Below the pieces are notes generated by a model that made no database searches, was not told the origin of the DNA, and saw nothing but the letters and a program-made list of their open reading frames with translations. The position numbers and the translations under genes were made by a program. Positions 8,779-17,515 of a DNA stretch of 64,000 nucleotides are shown piece after piece. The DNA comes from Winogradskyella sp. (GTDB taxonomy: Bacteria > Bacteroidota > Bacteroidia > Flavobacteriales > Flavobacteriaceae): positions 62,001 to 126,000 of the forward strand of contig JAOEWO010000004.1 in NCBI GenBank assembly GCA_028383925.1, written 5' to 3'. Positions within the stretch are counted from its first letter, which is position 1, and each line of letters opens with the position of its first letter.

Positions 8779-8831
8779 ATAAACACATGAAACGAGTTTG
8801 CTAAAAGTTTTATCACCCAAAGGAATGATTA

Positions 8832-8853
8832 ACCTGCCTGCCAGCAGACAGGT
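8832..8853. repeat. intergenic palindromic repeat, imperfect copy
   Basis: A 22-bp near-palindrome ACCTGCCTGC-CA-GCAGACAGGT. The perfect form of the same element occurs at 34414-34435. It lies between two same-strand genes and may be a dispersed palindromic element of the genome; a role in termination is possible. Confidence 0.6.
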
Positions 8854-8911
8854 AGCGAACAGCATACCTATACTGAGCGAAGTTGAAGTATGACCTTTAA
8901 AAAAAAAACAC

Positions 8912-10132
8912 ATGAAATCAGTTTCTTTTTTTACGATTGTTTTATTGTGTATTGCTATTTTTCTGATAGATATTACTGCTTTTTATTGGTTACAATCCAT
9001 AACACAACTTATAGACTCTACATTTTTAAGCCTAAGCATTCACGTTTTATTTTGGGCATTCACGGCCGGTTTAATAGTGTCCATTTTAATACTTAAAGTC
9101 ACTTTAGATGATATAAGTCCAATTAGAAAACAACGCATCATTTCATGGTTTTATGGGCTCGCTATATTGTCGTTTGTACCTAAGTTTATCTTCGTTATTG
9201 TTATCTCTATTATGTACTTTACAAATTTTATATTTTCAGAAAGCAAATCGCTAATTATAGTACCAATTGTTGGATTGTTTTCAGGATTTCTTCCTTTTTT
9301 CGTAATTCTTTATGGCATCCTTAAAGCTAAATTTCGATTTAAAGTTCATCATCACACTATTAAATCTAGGCTATTACCAAAATCTTTTGATGGCTTAACT
9401 ATTGTTCAGTTGTCTGATTTACATTTAGGAAGTTTTAATTATCGGTATAAAAAAATGGAGTCCGCTGTTGAAAAAATCAACCACTTAAAACCAGATTATA
9501 TAATTATAACAGGAGATTTGGTAAACAATTTTGCTTGGGAATTACGTGGTTGGGACAAAGTTTTCAATAGGTTGAAATCTAAAAAAGGAAAGTATGCCAT
9601 ATTGGGCAATCATGACTACGGTGATTATAGTACTTGGGAAACACCAGAAGAAAAACAAGAAAATTTTGAAGCCATTCAACAATTTTACAAAACAATTGGT
9701 TTTAAACTTTTATTAAATGAAGCTGAAGTCAGCAAAAAAAACAACGACCAAATAGCTATCATAGGAGTAGAAAATTGGGGTAAACCACCGTTTAAACAAT
9801 ATGGCAATTTAGAAAAAGCTTCGGCTCAAGTAAAAAATATTCCGTTTAAAATTTTATTATCACACGACCCAATACATTGGGAAGAAGAAGTAAGAGACAA
9901 AACAGATATTACGCTAACCTTATCTGGACATACACATGGCATGCAAGCTGCTTTTCAGTATAAAAACTTGCAATGGAGTCCTATAAAATATAAGTTTAAA
10001 CATTGGGCTGGTTTGTACAAACACAATAGTCAGTATTTATATGTTAATAGAGGTTTGGGCTGGTTGGGTTTTCCAGCGAGGATTGGTATGCGCCCAGAAA
10101 TTACGTTTATAGAAATGAAAACCAAAATCTAA
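8912..10132 (+). CDS. membrane-anchored calcineurin-like metallophosphoesterase
   Basis: A 406-residue protein with four predicted membrane helices (residues about 5-140) followed by a cytoplasmic metallophosphoesterase domain. All metal-binding blocks are present: LSDLHLG at about 168, GDLVNN, GNHDYG at about 231, LSHDP and SGHTHGMQ. The architecture is that of YkuE/YaeI-like phosphodiesterases, some of which act on UDP-2,3-diacylglucosamine-like or lipid substrates. The true substrate is unknown. It is 20 bp from the convergent dehydrogenase gene. Confidence 0.85.
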   Translation: MKSVSFFTIVLLCIAIFLIDITAFYWLQSITQLIDSTFLSLSIHVLFWAFTAGLIVSILILKVTLDDISPIRKQRIISWFYGLAILSFVPKFIFVIVISIMYFTNFIFSESKSLIIVPIVGLFSGFLPFFVILYGILKAKFRFKVHHHTIKSRLLPKSFDGLTIVQLSDLHLGSFNYRYKKMESAVEKINHLKPDYIIITGDLVNNFAWELRGWDKVFNRLKSKKGKYAILGNHDYGDYSTWETPEEKQENFEAIQQFYKTIGFKLLLNEAEVSKKNNDQIAIIGVENWGKPPFKQYGNLEKASAQVKNIPFKILLSHDPIHWEEEVRDKTDITLTLSGHTHGMQAAFQYKNLQWSPIKYKFKHWAGLYKHNSQYLYVNRGLGWLGFPARIGMRPEITFIEMKTKI

Positions 10133-10152
10133 CTGACCATTAGCATAATTTA

Positions 10153-11160
10153 TTAAACCCTTTCACCAATGTTAGTTAATTCATTTTCTGTTTCCTTTCC
10201 TGCTTCCCAACAATCTATATTATAAATCGTAGTTTCTGATATACTGGTTAGAGCTTCCTCTGTTAAAAAAGCATGATGACCTGTAATTAAGACATTAGGT
10301 CTGGCATTTAGAGCCACTAATAAATTATCATCAGGAATATAAAGAGAATGGTCATCGAAGAAGATACCTTTTTCGTTTTCATACACATCCATACCTAGAG
10401 CACCAATCTTTCCATTCTTAAGGCCTTCAATAACATCTTCTGTATTAATAACAGCACCTCTAGCCGTATTTATAAGAATAACACCTTCTTTCATTTCAAA
10501 AATTAAATCTTCATTTATGAGCTGATGTGTTTCTGTATTTAGAGGGACATGTATAGATATAATATCTGCAAGTTTACATAATTCTTTAAGCGTTGTATAG
10601 CGTAAATTATAATTTGTTACTAATTCGGTGTTTTGTTCAATATCATAACCCAAAATATGACAACCAAAGCCATGCATTATCTTCGTCATTACAGCACCTA
10701 TTTTTCCGGTGCCAATAATACCTACTGTTTTATTATTTAGATCGAAACCAACAAGATCAGTAAGATTAAAATTAAAGTATTTTACTCTTCGGTTGGATTC
10801 AATTAATTTTCTATTCAATGCTAATAATAAGCCTACTGCATGTTCTGCAATGGCATTCGGCGAATATTCGGGCACATTTGCTACTCTAAGATCTAACCTT
10901 GTTGCTGTTCTTATATTGACATTATCATAACCAACAGATCGCAGTGCTATATATTTAACACCAAAATCTCTAAGCTTTTCAATGGTATTAAAACAGGCTT
11001 CATCTGCAGAGAATATAGAAATAGCATCAAAACCTATAGCCTTTATCGCTGTTTTAGATGATAAGGATGCTTTAATAAAGGTTAACTTATGCTTTCCCCT
11101 ATTTGCGTCTTCCAAATATGGGATTTCAAAATCTTTAGCACTAAATACAAGTACTTTCAT
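10153..11160 (-). CDS. D-2-hydroxyacid dehydrogenase, D-lactate dehydrogenase-like
   Basis: A 335-residue NAD-dependent D-2-hydroxyacid dehydrogenase. The Rossmann motif GTGKIG begins at residue 150. Catalytic Arg is in LRSVGYD, Glu in DVYENE and His in GHHAFLTEEA, the last two as in D-lactate dehydrogenases of the LdhA group. Reduction of pyruvate to D-lactate would fit a stress or low-oxygen programme beside the PEP synthase and pyruvate dehydrogenase genes. No TGAY-N4-RTCA box was found in front of it. Specificity for lactate rather than another 2-hydroxyacid is likely but not proven. Confidence 0.85.
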   Translation of the reverse strand: MKVLVFSAKDFEIPYLEDANRGKHKLTFIKASLSSKTAIKAIGFDAISIFSADEACFNTIEKLRDFGVKYIALRSVGYDNVNIRTATRLDLRVANVPEYSPNAIAEHAVGLLLALNRKLIESNRRVKYFNFNLTDLVGFDLNNKTVGIIGTGKIGAVMTKIMHGFGCHILGYDIEQNTELVTNYNLRYTTLKELCKLADIISIHVPLNTETHQLINEDLIFEMKEGVILINTARGAVINTEDVIEGLKNGKIGALGMDVYENEKGIFFDDHSLYIPDDNLLVALNARPNVLITGHHAFLTEEALTSISETTIYNIDCWEAGKETENELTNIGERV

Positions 11161-11269
11161 CTATTTATAGGTATTGTTTTTTATCAAGATAGCTTTCGTA
11201 AGTAAGATGCTATCTGCGACTAACTATTTTCTTAGGCAATTAGGCTTTAAAGACGTATTTTATAATAAA

Positions 11270-11718
11270 TTACGTCTTTTCGTAGCGTCCCGTTTTTTGG
11301 GTCAGTTCAATTCTATAAACAACACCTTTCATAGCTTCAATCGTTTTTGGATGCGAGTCACTCATAGCATGGCCAATTGTGGTTTCGCCAGTCATGAATG
11401 GCATTACAGTGTCCATTAAAATTCTCATCCCTGCTTTGCGCTCTTCTGGTGTTCTTAGTTCTTCAAATTTCCCCAAGCAATCACACTTCGCCAATTACTC
11501 ATATTTTCCATCACATCCACTTCAAAACAGACGCTCGGGTTTTTTCGCATCATTTCAATCTTTAACCCTTCTTTGGTATGGCCATAAACATATGTTCCGT
11601 CGTAAGCATAGGTAACAGGTACAACGTAGGTTTTATTATCTGCATGGCAACCTATTCTGCCAATGATTAAACTTTGCAATACATGTTCGATTTGTCTGCT
11701 GTTTAAATTGCCTAACAT
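11270..11718 (-). pseudogene. pyridoxamine 5'-phosphate oxidase-family flavin-binding protein, frameshifted
   Basis: The N-terminal frame (from 11718; IGRIGCHADNKTYVVPVTY..., NPSVCFEVD..., WRSVIAWG) runs out at about 11475, and the C-terminal half (KFEELRTPEERKAGM...) continues in another frame. The junction is a run GGGGAAATTT where one base appears to be missing. The joined product of about 148 residues is a small flavin-nucleotide-binding protein of the PNPOx-like split-barrel family. It is either a recent pseudogene or a sequencing error. A hairpin AAAGACGTA/TACGTCTTT at 11249-11279 covers the stop codon and may end transcription. Confidence 0.7.
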
Positions 11719-11783
11719 CTTTTTTTATTATGAATTAATTACCCTTATTCAACAAAGTAAGATTAAAAAAACAACTACTGAAA

Positions 11784-11826
11784 TGACTAATATCAGTTGA
11801 AAGTTTAGTTGTAAATTCTATTTTTG
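11784..11826 (+). promoter_or_regulatory. TGAY-N4-RTCA box and -7 element for the LOG-family gene
   Basis: TGACTAATATCA is at 11784-11795 and TATTTTTG at 11819-11826, exactly 23 bp downstream. The predicted leader to the ATG at 11965 is about 130 nt and contains a small inverted repeat (TTAGGTC ... GACCTAA). Confidence 0.65.
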
Positions 11827-11964
11827 AAAGACAGTTATCAAATCGTGTTAGGTCACAAAAACAGCAACATTATATATGAAACATCCATAACTAAAAACGC
11901 GAGACCTAAGGACAACGATTGTATGGATGTGCCATGTGTCCGATAAAAAAATAAAGATGACCAC

Positions 11965-12699
11965 ATGAAACACAATAATCGCGAAGCAAAATTTCTTGTT
12001 GGTAAAAGAAGCCGTATTAAAGAATTAATAAGTTTGTTTTCGATAGTATCCGAGTTTATTCATGGCTTTAGAAAACTACACTTTGTTAAACCATGTATTA
12101 CTGTTTTTGGTTCTGCACGGTTTAAAGAAGATAATGTGTATTACCAACAAGCAAGAGCTTTGGCACAACTCATCGCTAAAAAAGGCTTTACAGTAATGAC
12201 TGGCGGTGGGCCTGGAATTATGGAAGCTGCAAACCGTGGTGCAAAAGACGTTTCCGGTAAGTCCATTGGCTGTAATATCGAATTACCGAAAGAACAACAA
12301 CCCAATCCTTATTTGGATTTTAACATTACCATGAATCATTTTTATGTTAGAAAAGTATTGCTACTTAAATACTCGTATGCATTTGCGGTGTTTCCTGGTG
12401 GTTTTGGAACTATGGATGAACTTTTTGAAACATTAACACTACTTCAAAACAACAAAATATCCAATTTTCCGGTGGTGCTATTTGGTAAAGATTATTGGTC
12501 TAAATTACTAGAACAAACCAAAGTCATGTTAGATCTGGGAACTATTTCCAAAAACGATTTGGACCTGTTTTTGGTAACAGATTCAGTCACGGAAGCCATG
12601 GATTATATCAACACAAAATTAGAGAATAAGTATGGAGCACCTATTAAAATCCAGAGCTCTAAAAGTAGATGGTGGTATGGTGAAAAACGAAATTTATGA
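11965..12699 (+). CDS. LOG family protein (TIGR00730), nucleotide phosphoribohydrolase-like
   Basis: A 244-residue Rossmann-fold protein. The two signature motifs are present: GGGPGIMEAANRG and PGGFGTMDE. Members called LOG or YgdH/PpnN cleave the N-glycosidic bond of nucleoside 5'-monophosphates, giving a base and ribose 5-phosphate. In PpnN this supports persistence under ppGpp control, but the present protein is much shorter than PpnN. Its 3' end overlaps the convergent gene at 12694 by 6 bp. It has its own regulon box. Confidence 0.85.
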   Translation: MKHNNREAKFLVGKRSRIKELISLFSIVSEFIHGFRKLHFVKPCITVFGSARFKEDNVYYQQARALAQLIAKKGFTVMTGGGPGIMEAANRGAKDVSGKSIGCNIELPKEQQPNPYLDFNITMNHFYVRKVLLLKYSYAFAVFPGGFGTMDELFETLTLLQNNKISNFPVVLFGKDYWSKLLEQTKVMLDLGTISKNDLDLFLVTDSVTEAMDYINTKLENKYGAPIKIQSSKSRWWYGEKRNL

Positions 12700-13059
12700 G
12701 TCTGAATTATCGTCAAAATACCTTTGTAACACATCTATTTGAAACTCGCCAACAACAGCCAAACTGAAATCCGAATTCATAAGTACCAAACCATAACCCA
12801 AATCTGAGAGTTTGCAATCTTCAATAACAGTTTGGTGAATGCCGCTAAAAACAGGCATAAAATGAGCATTTGGTTCTAGTTGAGATACCTTTGCAATCTT
12901 TACAGCTCTAACAACTGCCTCTGAGATTTGTTTTGGCGAAAGTCCTTTATCTAGCAAATCACTGGCTAAATGCTTCATGTTTAAACTGTGATAGAAATCC
13001 ATAAAATTATGGATGGCATCCGCTTGGTCATATTTTTGAGTATATATTAATAATTCCAT
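12694..13059 (-). CDS. protein of unknown function
   Basis: A 121-residue soluble acidic protein that I do not recognise. The start at 13059 (MELLIYTQKYD) was chosen because the 18 residues from the earlier ATG at 13113 look like translated spacer. The middle contains a helix-rich segment (GLSPKQISEAVVRAVKIA) and the end a beta-rich segment (LGYGLVLMNSD). It lies downstream of the helical protein gene at 13136 and the sigma-like gene at 13568 on the same strand, so it is probably the last gene of that operon. Confidence 0.6.
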   Translation of the reverse strand: MELLIYTQKYDQADAIHNFMDFYHSLNMKHLASDLLDKGLSPKQISEAVVRAVKIAKVSQLEPNAHFMPVFSGIHQTVIEDCKLSDLGYGLVLMNSDFSLAVVGEFQIDVLQRYFDDNSDS

Positions 13060-13135
13060 ATTGAATGATATTTGATAATTAACCACCAATACTACTTTTA
13101 TTAAATAACTCAAAAAGCGTTGGTAGCACTAAATT

Positions 13136-13543
13136 TTAAAGTGGTTTCACATAGTCAAAAACAATTTTCTTAAACGATTTAAAATCGCTTTCAAAAACAG
13201 CAATTCTATTCTTAATACGCTTGTGTTTTTCTCTATAATCATGATCAGACAAACCTTTTTCGTTGCGTTCTATTCTAGATAATAGCCTTTCATGTTCTCG
13301 GATGCTATCTTCCAAATCTTCGAATAAATCCTTATGGATTTTGCCCAAGTCTTTTAGCATTTTTGCAATATCTGGATTGTTCTTTTTTGAAGACTCTTTT
13401 CGTTTTAATAAATCGCCAAAAAATTTAACTTCGTCTTTCCAAAATGCCGTAGTATTTAGCCATTCCTTGCTTTCAAAATGTAAAACATCGAGTCCTGCAC
13501 CAAGTAAAAATTGTTCTTTTGGATTTAAAATTAGTGTTTTCAT
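13136..13543 (-). CDS. small helical protein of unknown function, paralogue 2 of 3
   Basis: A 135-residue helical protein, paralogous to the products at 1126 and 29586. Shared features are DVLHFESKEWL near residue 18, the FWKDEVKFF helix and a C-terminal helix ending IVFDYVKP, the last shared most closely with the copy at 29586 (KKIVFDYAE). It sits 24 bp behind the sigma-like gene and should be co-transcribed with it. The coupling of one copy with a sigma factor hints at a regulatory or protective role, but nothing in the sequence shows which. Confidence 0.75.
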   Translation of the reverse strand: MKTLILNPKEQFLLGAGLDVLHFESKEWLNTTAFWKDEVKFFGDLLKRKESSKKNNPDIAKMLKDLGKIHKDLFEDLEDSIREHERLLSRIERNEKGLSDHDYREKHKRIKNRIAVFESDFKSFKKIVFDYVKPL

Positions 13544-13567
13544 AATGCTCTGTTTATTTATTGATTT

Positions 13568-14338
13568 TTATGTTGTTGTATTTCTATTAAAAAGACTTAG
13601 CTGAAGCGCTTTTTTGGCATCTGTTAAAAGCTTCTCGACCTCCGTGATACTGCTATTTCTTATCTCGGCTATTTCTTCTATGGAAAACTGCTGATTGGTA
13701 AATAGATCAAAAACATTGTGCATTGCTATAGGCAAATTATGCAACACCATATTTATATGTCTATTAATAGCGTCTTCACTTAAGGATTTGTCAATTTTGT
13801 CAGTCAACTCTTTTTCATCGTCTTCTATAAACACATGATTAAGGGTATAATCGTTATGGTTATAAGAACTATCGTCTAACGCTTCGATCATCACTAGATC
13901 ACCATCGCCATCTGTACTATAGTTTTCTATCATTTCATCACGTTCTGATTTAGAATAGGCATCAATATTCTTGAAGAAAAAATCATCAAATTCCTCTATA
14001 ACTATAATATCTTCTAAAAGTTCATTAGTTTTCTTGAAGAGCCATAAATAAAAATCTTCACTTTTATTCACTTCATCTATATGCTTATAAATCTCAATAA
14101 AAAGCTGATCTATAACATCATCTGCTTTATACTTGTTTTTTGAAAAATGACCCTTTTTAATTGCTACATTCAACCTTCCGTTAATATACTTTTTTACTTC
14201 TGGTAGAATGTTTAGCAGTTGGGTATTAAAAGACACCCTATTCTCTTCTTTTTTAAATGCAATAAGGTCTTTAAAAGCCTGTTCAACACGTAGGCGCAAA
14301 ACCCCTTTATTTCGAAAATTGGAAAGATTGGTTTTCAT
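13568..14338 (-). CDS. divergent sigma-70-family-like factor
   Basis: A 256-residue protein with a region 2-like segment at about residues 60-105 (YKADDVIDQLFIEIYKHI...LWLFKKTNE) and a region 4-like helix-turn-helix at about 200-250 (LPIAMHNVFDLF...FSIEEIAEIRNSS...VEKLLTDAKKAL). Between them is an unusually long acidic linker rich in Asp and Glu (residues 110-190). It is longer than a normal ECF factor and diverges from typical region 2 in the promoter-melting residues. It may be an alternative sigma factor induced by the regulon box upstream. No anti-sigma gene is adjacent. Confidence 0.65.
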   Translation of the reverse strand: MKTNLSNFRNKGVLRLRVEQAFKDLIAFKKEENRVSFNTQLLNILPEVKKYINGRLNVAIKKGHFSKNKYKADDVIDQLFIEIYKHIDEVNKSEDFYLWLFKKTNELLEDIIVIEEFDDFFFKNIDAYSKSERDEMIENYSTDGDGDLVMIEALDDSSYNHNDYTLNHVFIEDDEKELTDKIDKSLSEDAINRHINMVLHNLPIAMHNVFDLFTNQQFSIEEIAEIRNSSITEVEKLLTDAKKALQLSLFNRNTTT

Positions 14339-14371
14339 AACTTTCTATCTAGAATTAGTAATTCACGTTTA

Positions 14372-14414
14372 TAAAGATGCAACCCTATCGCCTAAACTGA
14401 AATGACCTAGGTCA
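14372..14414 (-). promoter_or_regulatory. perfect palindrome box and -7 element for the sigma-like gene
   Basis: TGACCTAGGTCA, a perfect 12-bp palindrome, is at 14403-14414. On the minus strand CATCTTTA (14379-14372) follows after 23 bp. It forms a divergent pair with the box at 14457. Confidence 0.6.
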
Positions 14415-14456
14415 TAAAAATTTCTACTCAAAAAAAAATGTTAAAATTACCTCGAC

Positions 14457-14499
14457 TGATTTGAGTCATTTCCAACCACTTACAATCCAAATACATTTG
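14457..14499 (+). promoter_or_regulatory. TGAY-N4-RTCA box and -7 element for the second BON gene
   Basis: TGATTTGAGTCA is at 14457-14468 and TACATTTG, an exact TAnnTTTG match, is at 14492-14499, 23 bp downstream. Confidence 0.7.
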
Positions 14500-14535
14500 T
14501 ATCATAATATAATGTTTAATTAAAATCTTAAAAAA

Positions 14536-15204
14536 ATGAAAACAGATGCAAGAATTAGAGAAGACGTTTTAGATCAATTAGCTTGGGAATCTGACGTTGA
14601 TGACAGACAAATTGGTGTAGCCGTAGAAAACGGTGTTGTTACACTCTCGGGAGTAGTAAACAGCTATACGTCAAAGATGGCAGCGGAGAAAGCTGCAAAA
14701 AAAGTTAAAGGTGTAAAAGCCGTTGCAGAAGATATTGAAGTAAAATTTGGTGATGCCTTTAAGAAAACAGATAAAGAAATAGCTAAAGCCGCAGTAAATG
14801 CCTTAGAGTGGAATATCTCTGTTCCAGATGACAAAATCATGGTTAAGGTAGAAGACGGTTGGGTTTATTTATCTGGAGAAGTAAAATGGGATTATCAAAG
14901 AAATGCTGCCAAAAAAGCGGTTGAAAATTTACTAGGCGTAAGATATGTGTCTAACAACATTACCTTAAAACAAAAGGTAGAAGCCAAAGACATAAAAGGG
15001 AAAATTCAAAGAGCATTTGAACGTGCAGCAGAACTTGATGCTAAAAAAGTCTCTGTTGAAGTAGATGGACATACTGTAACTTTAAGAGGTACAGTACGTT
15101 CTTTAGCCGAAAAAGAAGAAGCACGTAAAACAGCCTATGCATCACCTGGAGTGTATAATGTTATCAATAAAATAAAAGTTGAGTATGCTACTGCTTACGC
15201 ATAA
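14536..15204 (+). CDS. triple BON-domain protein, paralogue 2
   Basis: A 222-residue cytoplasmic-type protein of three BON domains, closely related to the product at 5419 (shared IGVAVENGVVTLSG / IGVVVKDGIVTLTG, NALEWN and VRSLTEK/VRSLAEK blocks). It has no signal peptide. It is likely a membrane- or envelope-associated general stress protein acting from the inside. A strong hairpin terminator at 15242-15277 ends its transcript, so it is probably monocistronic. Confidence 0.88.
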   Translation: MKTDARIREDVLDQLAWESDVDDRQIGVAVENGVVTLSGVVNSYTSKMAAEKAAKKVKGVKAVAEDIEVKFGDAFKKTDKEIAKAAVNALEWNISVPDDKIMVKVEDGWVYLSGEVKWDYQRNAAKKAVENLLGVRYVSNNITLKQKVEAKDIKGKIQRAFERAAELDAKKVSVEVDGHTVTLRGTVRSLAEKEEARKTAYASPGVYNVINKIKVEYATAYA

Positions 15205-15241
15205 GCCTCTCAAACTTATTTTTGGTCTTATTTAGTAGTTA

Positions 15242-15277
15242 AAAACAGCTTCAGTTTAAATAATGAAGCTGTTTTTA
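15242..15277 (+). terminator. Rho-independent terminator after the second BON gene
   Basis: The stem AAAACAGCTTCA / TGAAGCTGTTTT with a 10-nt loop is followed by a T-rich tract. Confidence 0.75.
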
Positions 15278-15295
15278 TAATAATACTCTTAAAAA

Positions 15296-16195
15296 ATGAA
15301 AACAACACTTAACAAAACAGCATTGACGCATAAGGATAAAATACTATTTCCAAAATCTGGTATTACCAAACAACAGGTATTTCAGTATTACAAAAATATT
15401 GCAAATAGAATGCTTCCCTTTCTCAAAGATCGTCCTTTAACCATGCAACGATTCCCTAATGGCATCGGGAAAGAAGGCTTTTTTCAAAAAAATGCACCAG
15501 ATTATTTCCCTGCATGGTTACCGACAATAAAAGTTAAGAAAAAAGATGGTTGGGTAAATCACATTGTCTGTAATTCTAGAGACACTTTACTATATCTTGT
15601 AAATCAGTATGTGGTAACGTTTCATGTTGCTTTAAGTAAGGTCGAAAACATAGACTATCCTGATAAGCTTATTTTTGATATAGATCCGCCAAAAGGAAAT
15701 TTTCAATTAGCTGTTAAAGCTGCAAAAGCATTAAGAGTAGTTTTAGAAGAAAAGTTACAGTTGAAAACATATGTCATGACTTCAGGTTCTGAAGGCTTGC
15801 ACGTCGCTGTACCTCTAAAAGCGGACAAACACTTCGACATAGTGCATGATTTTACAAAAACCATAGCAAATTATATTTGCAACAATAACCCAACAGAATT
15901 TACAACTGCCATTAGAAAAAACAAACGCGAGGGCAGACTGTATATAGGTTTTCTTCGGAATTCTTATGCACAGACCAGTGTGGTTCCATTTTCTATTAGA
16001 GCTTTAGAAAATGCACCCGTAGCCACACCTTTGTATTGGAATGAACTAGATGATGTTACACTAAACGGACAATCTTATACTATTGATACTATTTTTAAAC
16101 GCATAGAAACGAAGGGTAATCCATGGGAAGATTTTGAGCAAAATGCTAAAGATATTTGTAACGCCATAAAAGTAATGGAACCACTTACTAGTTAA
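15296..16195 (+). CDS. LigD-type DNA polymerase/primase domain protein (NHEJ)
   Basis: A 299-residue stand-alone polymerase domain of the LigD family (archaeo-eukaryotic primase fold). The catalytic acidic pair is in FDIDPP (Asp128 and Asp130), and the conserved N-terminal DKILFP...GITKQQVFQYY, RPLTMQRFPNG and EGLHV blocks are all present. In non-homologous end joining this domain adds or fills in nucleotides, preferring ribonucleotides. Ligase and phosphoesterase domains are absent and no Ku gene lies in this window, so partners must be elsewhere if NHEJ operates. It starts only 20 bp after a strong terminator; no regulon box is seen. Confidence 0.88.
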   Translation: MKTTLNKTALTHKDKILFPKSGITKQQVFQYYKNIANRMLPFLKDRPLTMQRFPNGIGKEGFFQKNAPDYFPAWLPTIKVKKKDGWVNHIVCNSRDTLLYLVNQYVVTFHVALSKVENIDYPDKLIFDIDPPKGNFQLAVKAAKALRVVLEEKLQLKTYVMTSGSEGLHVAVPLKADKHFDIVHDFTKTIANYICNNNPTEFTTAIRKNKREGRLYIGFLRNSYAQTSVVPFSIRALENAPVATPLYWNELDDVTLNGQSYTIDTIFKRIETKGNPWEDFEQNAKDICNAIKVMEPLTS

Positions 16196-16241
16196 CATAT
16201 TTATACCGAATGAATTTTTTAAAATTACATCTATTCTATAC

Positions 16242-16284
16242 TGATGACGGTCATTTTATACGACATATTTTGATATTACTTTGG
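16242..16284 (+). promoter_or_regulatory. TGAY-N4-RTCA box and -7 element for the baeRF gene
   Basis: TGATGACGGTCA is at 16242-16253 and TACTTTGG at 16277-16284, 23 bp downstream. Confidence 0.65.
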
Positions 16285-16337
16285 CAAATGAATTAATTCG
16301 AATTACCTGAACTAGGTTTATTAAATCATAAAAAATT

Positions 16338-17495
16338 ATGCCATTACTATCTAAAAAAGAAATTGCCGAATTATATGCTATAAATAAAAAACATTGCATT
16401 TCAATTTTTATACCAACGCATAGAGCTGGTAAGGAAGTATTGCAAGAAAAAGACGCTCTATCCTTAAAAGTGCAGTTACAACAAGTAAGAAAGAAATTAG
16501 CGAAAAAAGGATATCATGAAACTGACATTACTGCAATTACAAAACCTGTACAACAATTAATTGATGATAACTTATTCTGGAGACAACAGTCTGATGGATT
16601 GGCCATATTTATTGCCCAAAATTATTTTCAAAAATATACGCTTCCCATTTATTTTGAAGCCTTCAACTATATTTCTAATTCATTTTACCTAAAACCGTTG
16701 ATGCCACTTTTTGTTGGTGATGGTCGTTTTTATTTAATGACATTACAATTAGAGAAGGTTCAGTTATATGAATGCACCCAACACAGCATTACCGAAATTA
16801 TTATCGAGGATGTCATACCTAAAAACCAACAAGACAGAGTGGGTTACGACCATGAAGAAAAAAATCTACAATTTAGAACACATCAAGCAGGAAAGGGACA
16901 AGTTATGTATCATGGACAAGAAGCTGCTACTGGAAAACGGAAAAATGAAATAAAAACATATTTTAGAGCTATTAACGACGGTATTAAACCGCTAATAAAA
17001 AATGAAAACATACCATTCCTTGTAGCATCGCAAGACTATCTTTTTGATATTTATAAAAGCGTAAATACCTACACTAATCTCTTTGACAAAAACATCAATA
17101 GCGACCTTAAAGCTTCAGACATTTTGAATCTACATGAATTAGCATGGGAAAACATCTCATCTGTTTTTGACCAAGAACGAAAAGATAAAATAACACAATT
17201 CTTGGACGCTCAAGGCACTGGCAAAACAGCTATTGGAATAGAGCAAATTTTACCAAAAGCTTTTGAGGGGAAAATAGATACCTTATTCTGTCAAAATTTA
17301 GCCGATATTTTTGGCACCTACAAAGAAGAAAATAACACCATAATTACCACACAAACTGAGGAGAATGAAACGTCCATATCCTTAATGAACTTAGCAGCCA
17401 TAAAAACATTTTCAAATGGTGGTAACGTTTATTTATTAGACCAGGAAAACATGCCAAATCCGCATTCAAAAATCAACGCGCTGTATAGATATTAA
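16338..17495 (+). CDS. baeRF-family protein (bacterial archaeo-eukaryotic release factor-like)
   Basis: A 385-residue soluble protein. Its layout matches the bacterial eRF1-like families: an N-terminal domain (ISIFIPTHRAG..., DGLAIFIA), a middle domain with a release-factor-like fold, and a C-terminal eL30e-like domain ending in NGGNVYLLD and a short tail. These proteins are proposed to act on ribosomes or tRNA under stress, but few have been tested. The canonical GGQ peptide-release motif is not seen, so hydrolytic activity is doubtful. A GTGKT string inside is not in a P-loop context. It is followed by a lipoprotein gene after 20 bp. Confidence 0.65.
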   Translation: MPLLSKKEIAELYAINKKHCISIFIPTHRAGKEVLQEKDALSLKVQLQQVRKKLAKKGYHETDITAITKPVQQLIDDNLFWRQQSDGLAIFIAQNYFQKYTLPIYFEAFNYISNSFYLKPLMPLFVGDGRFYLMTLQLEKVQLYECTQHSITEIIIEDVIPKNQQDRVGYDHEEKNLQFRTHQAGKGQVMYHGQEAATGKRKNEIKTYFRAINDGIKPLIKNENIPFLVASQDYLFDIYKSVNTYTNLFDKNINSDLKASDILNLHELAWENISSVFDQERKDKITQFLDAQGTGKTAIGIEQILPKAFEGKIDTLFCQNLADIFGTYKEENNTIITTQTEENETSISLMNLAAIKTFSNGGNVYLLDQENMPNPHSKINALYRY

Positions 17496-17515
17496 AATAT
17501 TATAAACTCTAAAAA

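Noticed and set aside
17208-17228. P-loop GTPase/ATPase motif (GTGKT) in the baeRF protein
   Set aside because: The string is not preceded by the expected beta-strand and has no Walker B partner; it is probably chance.
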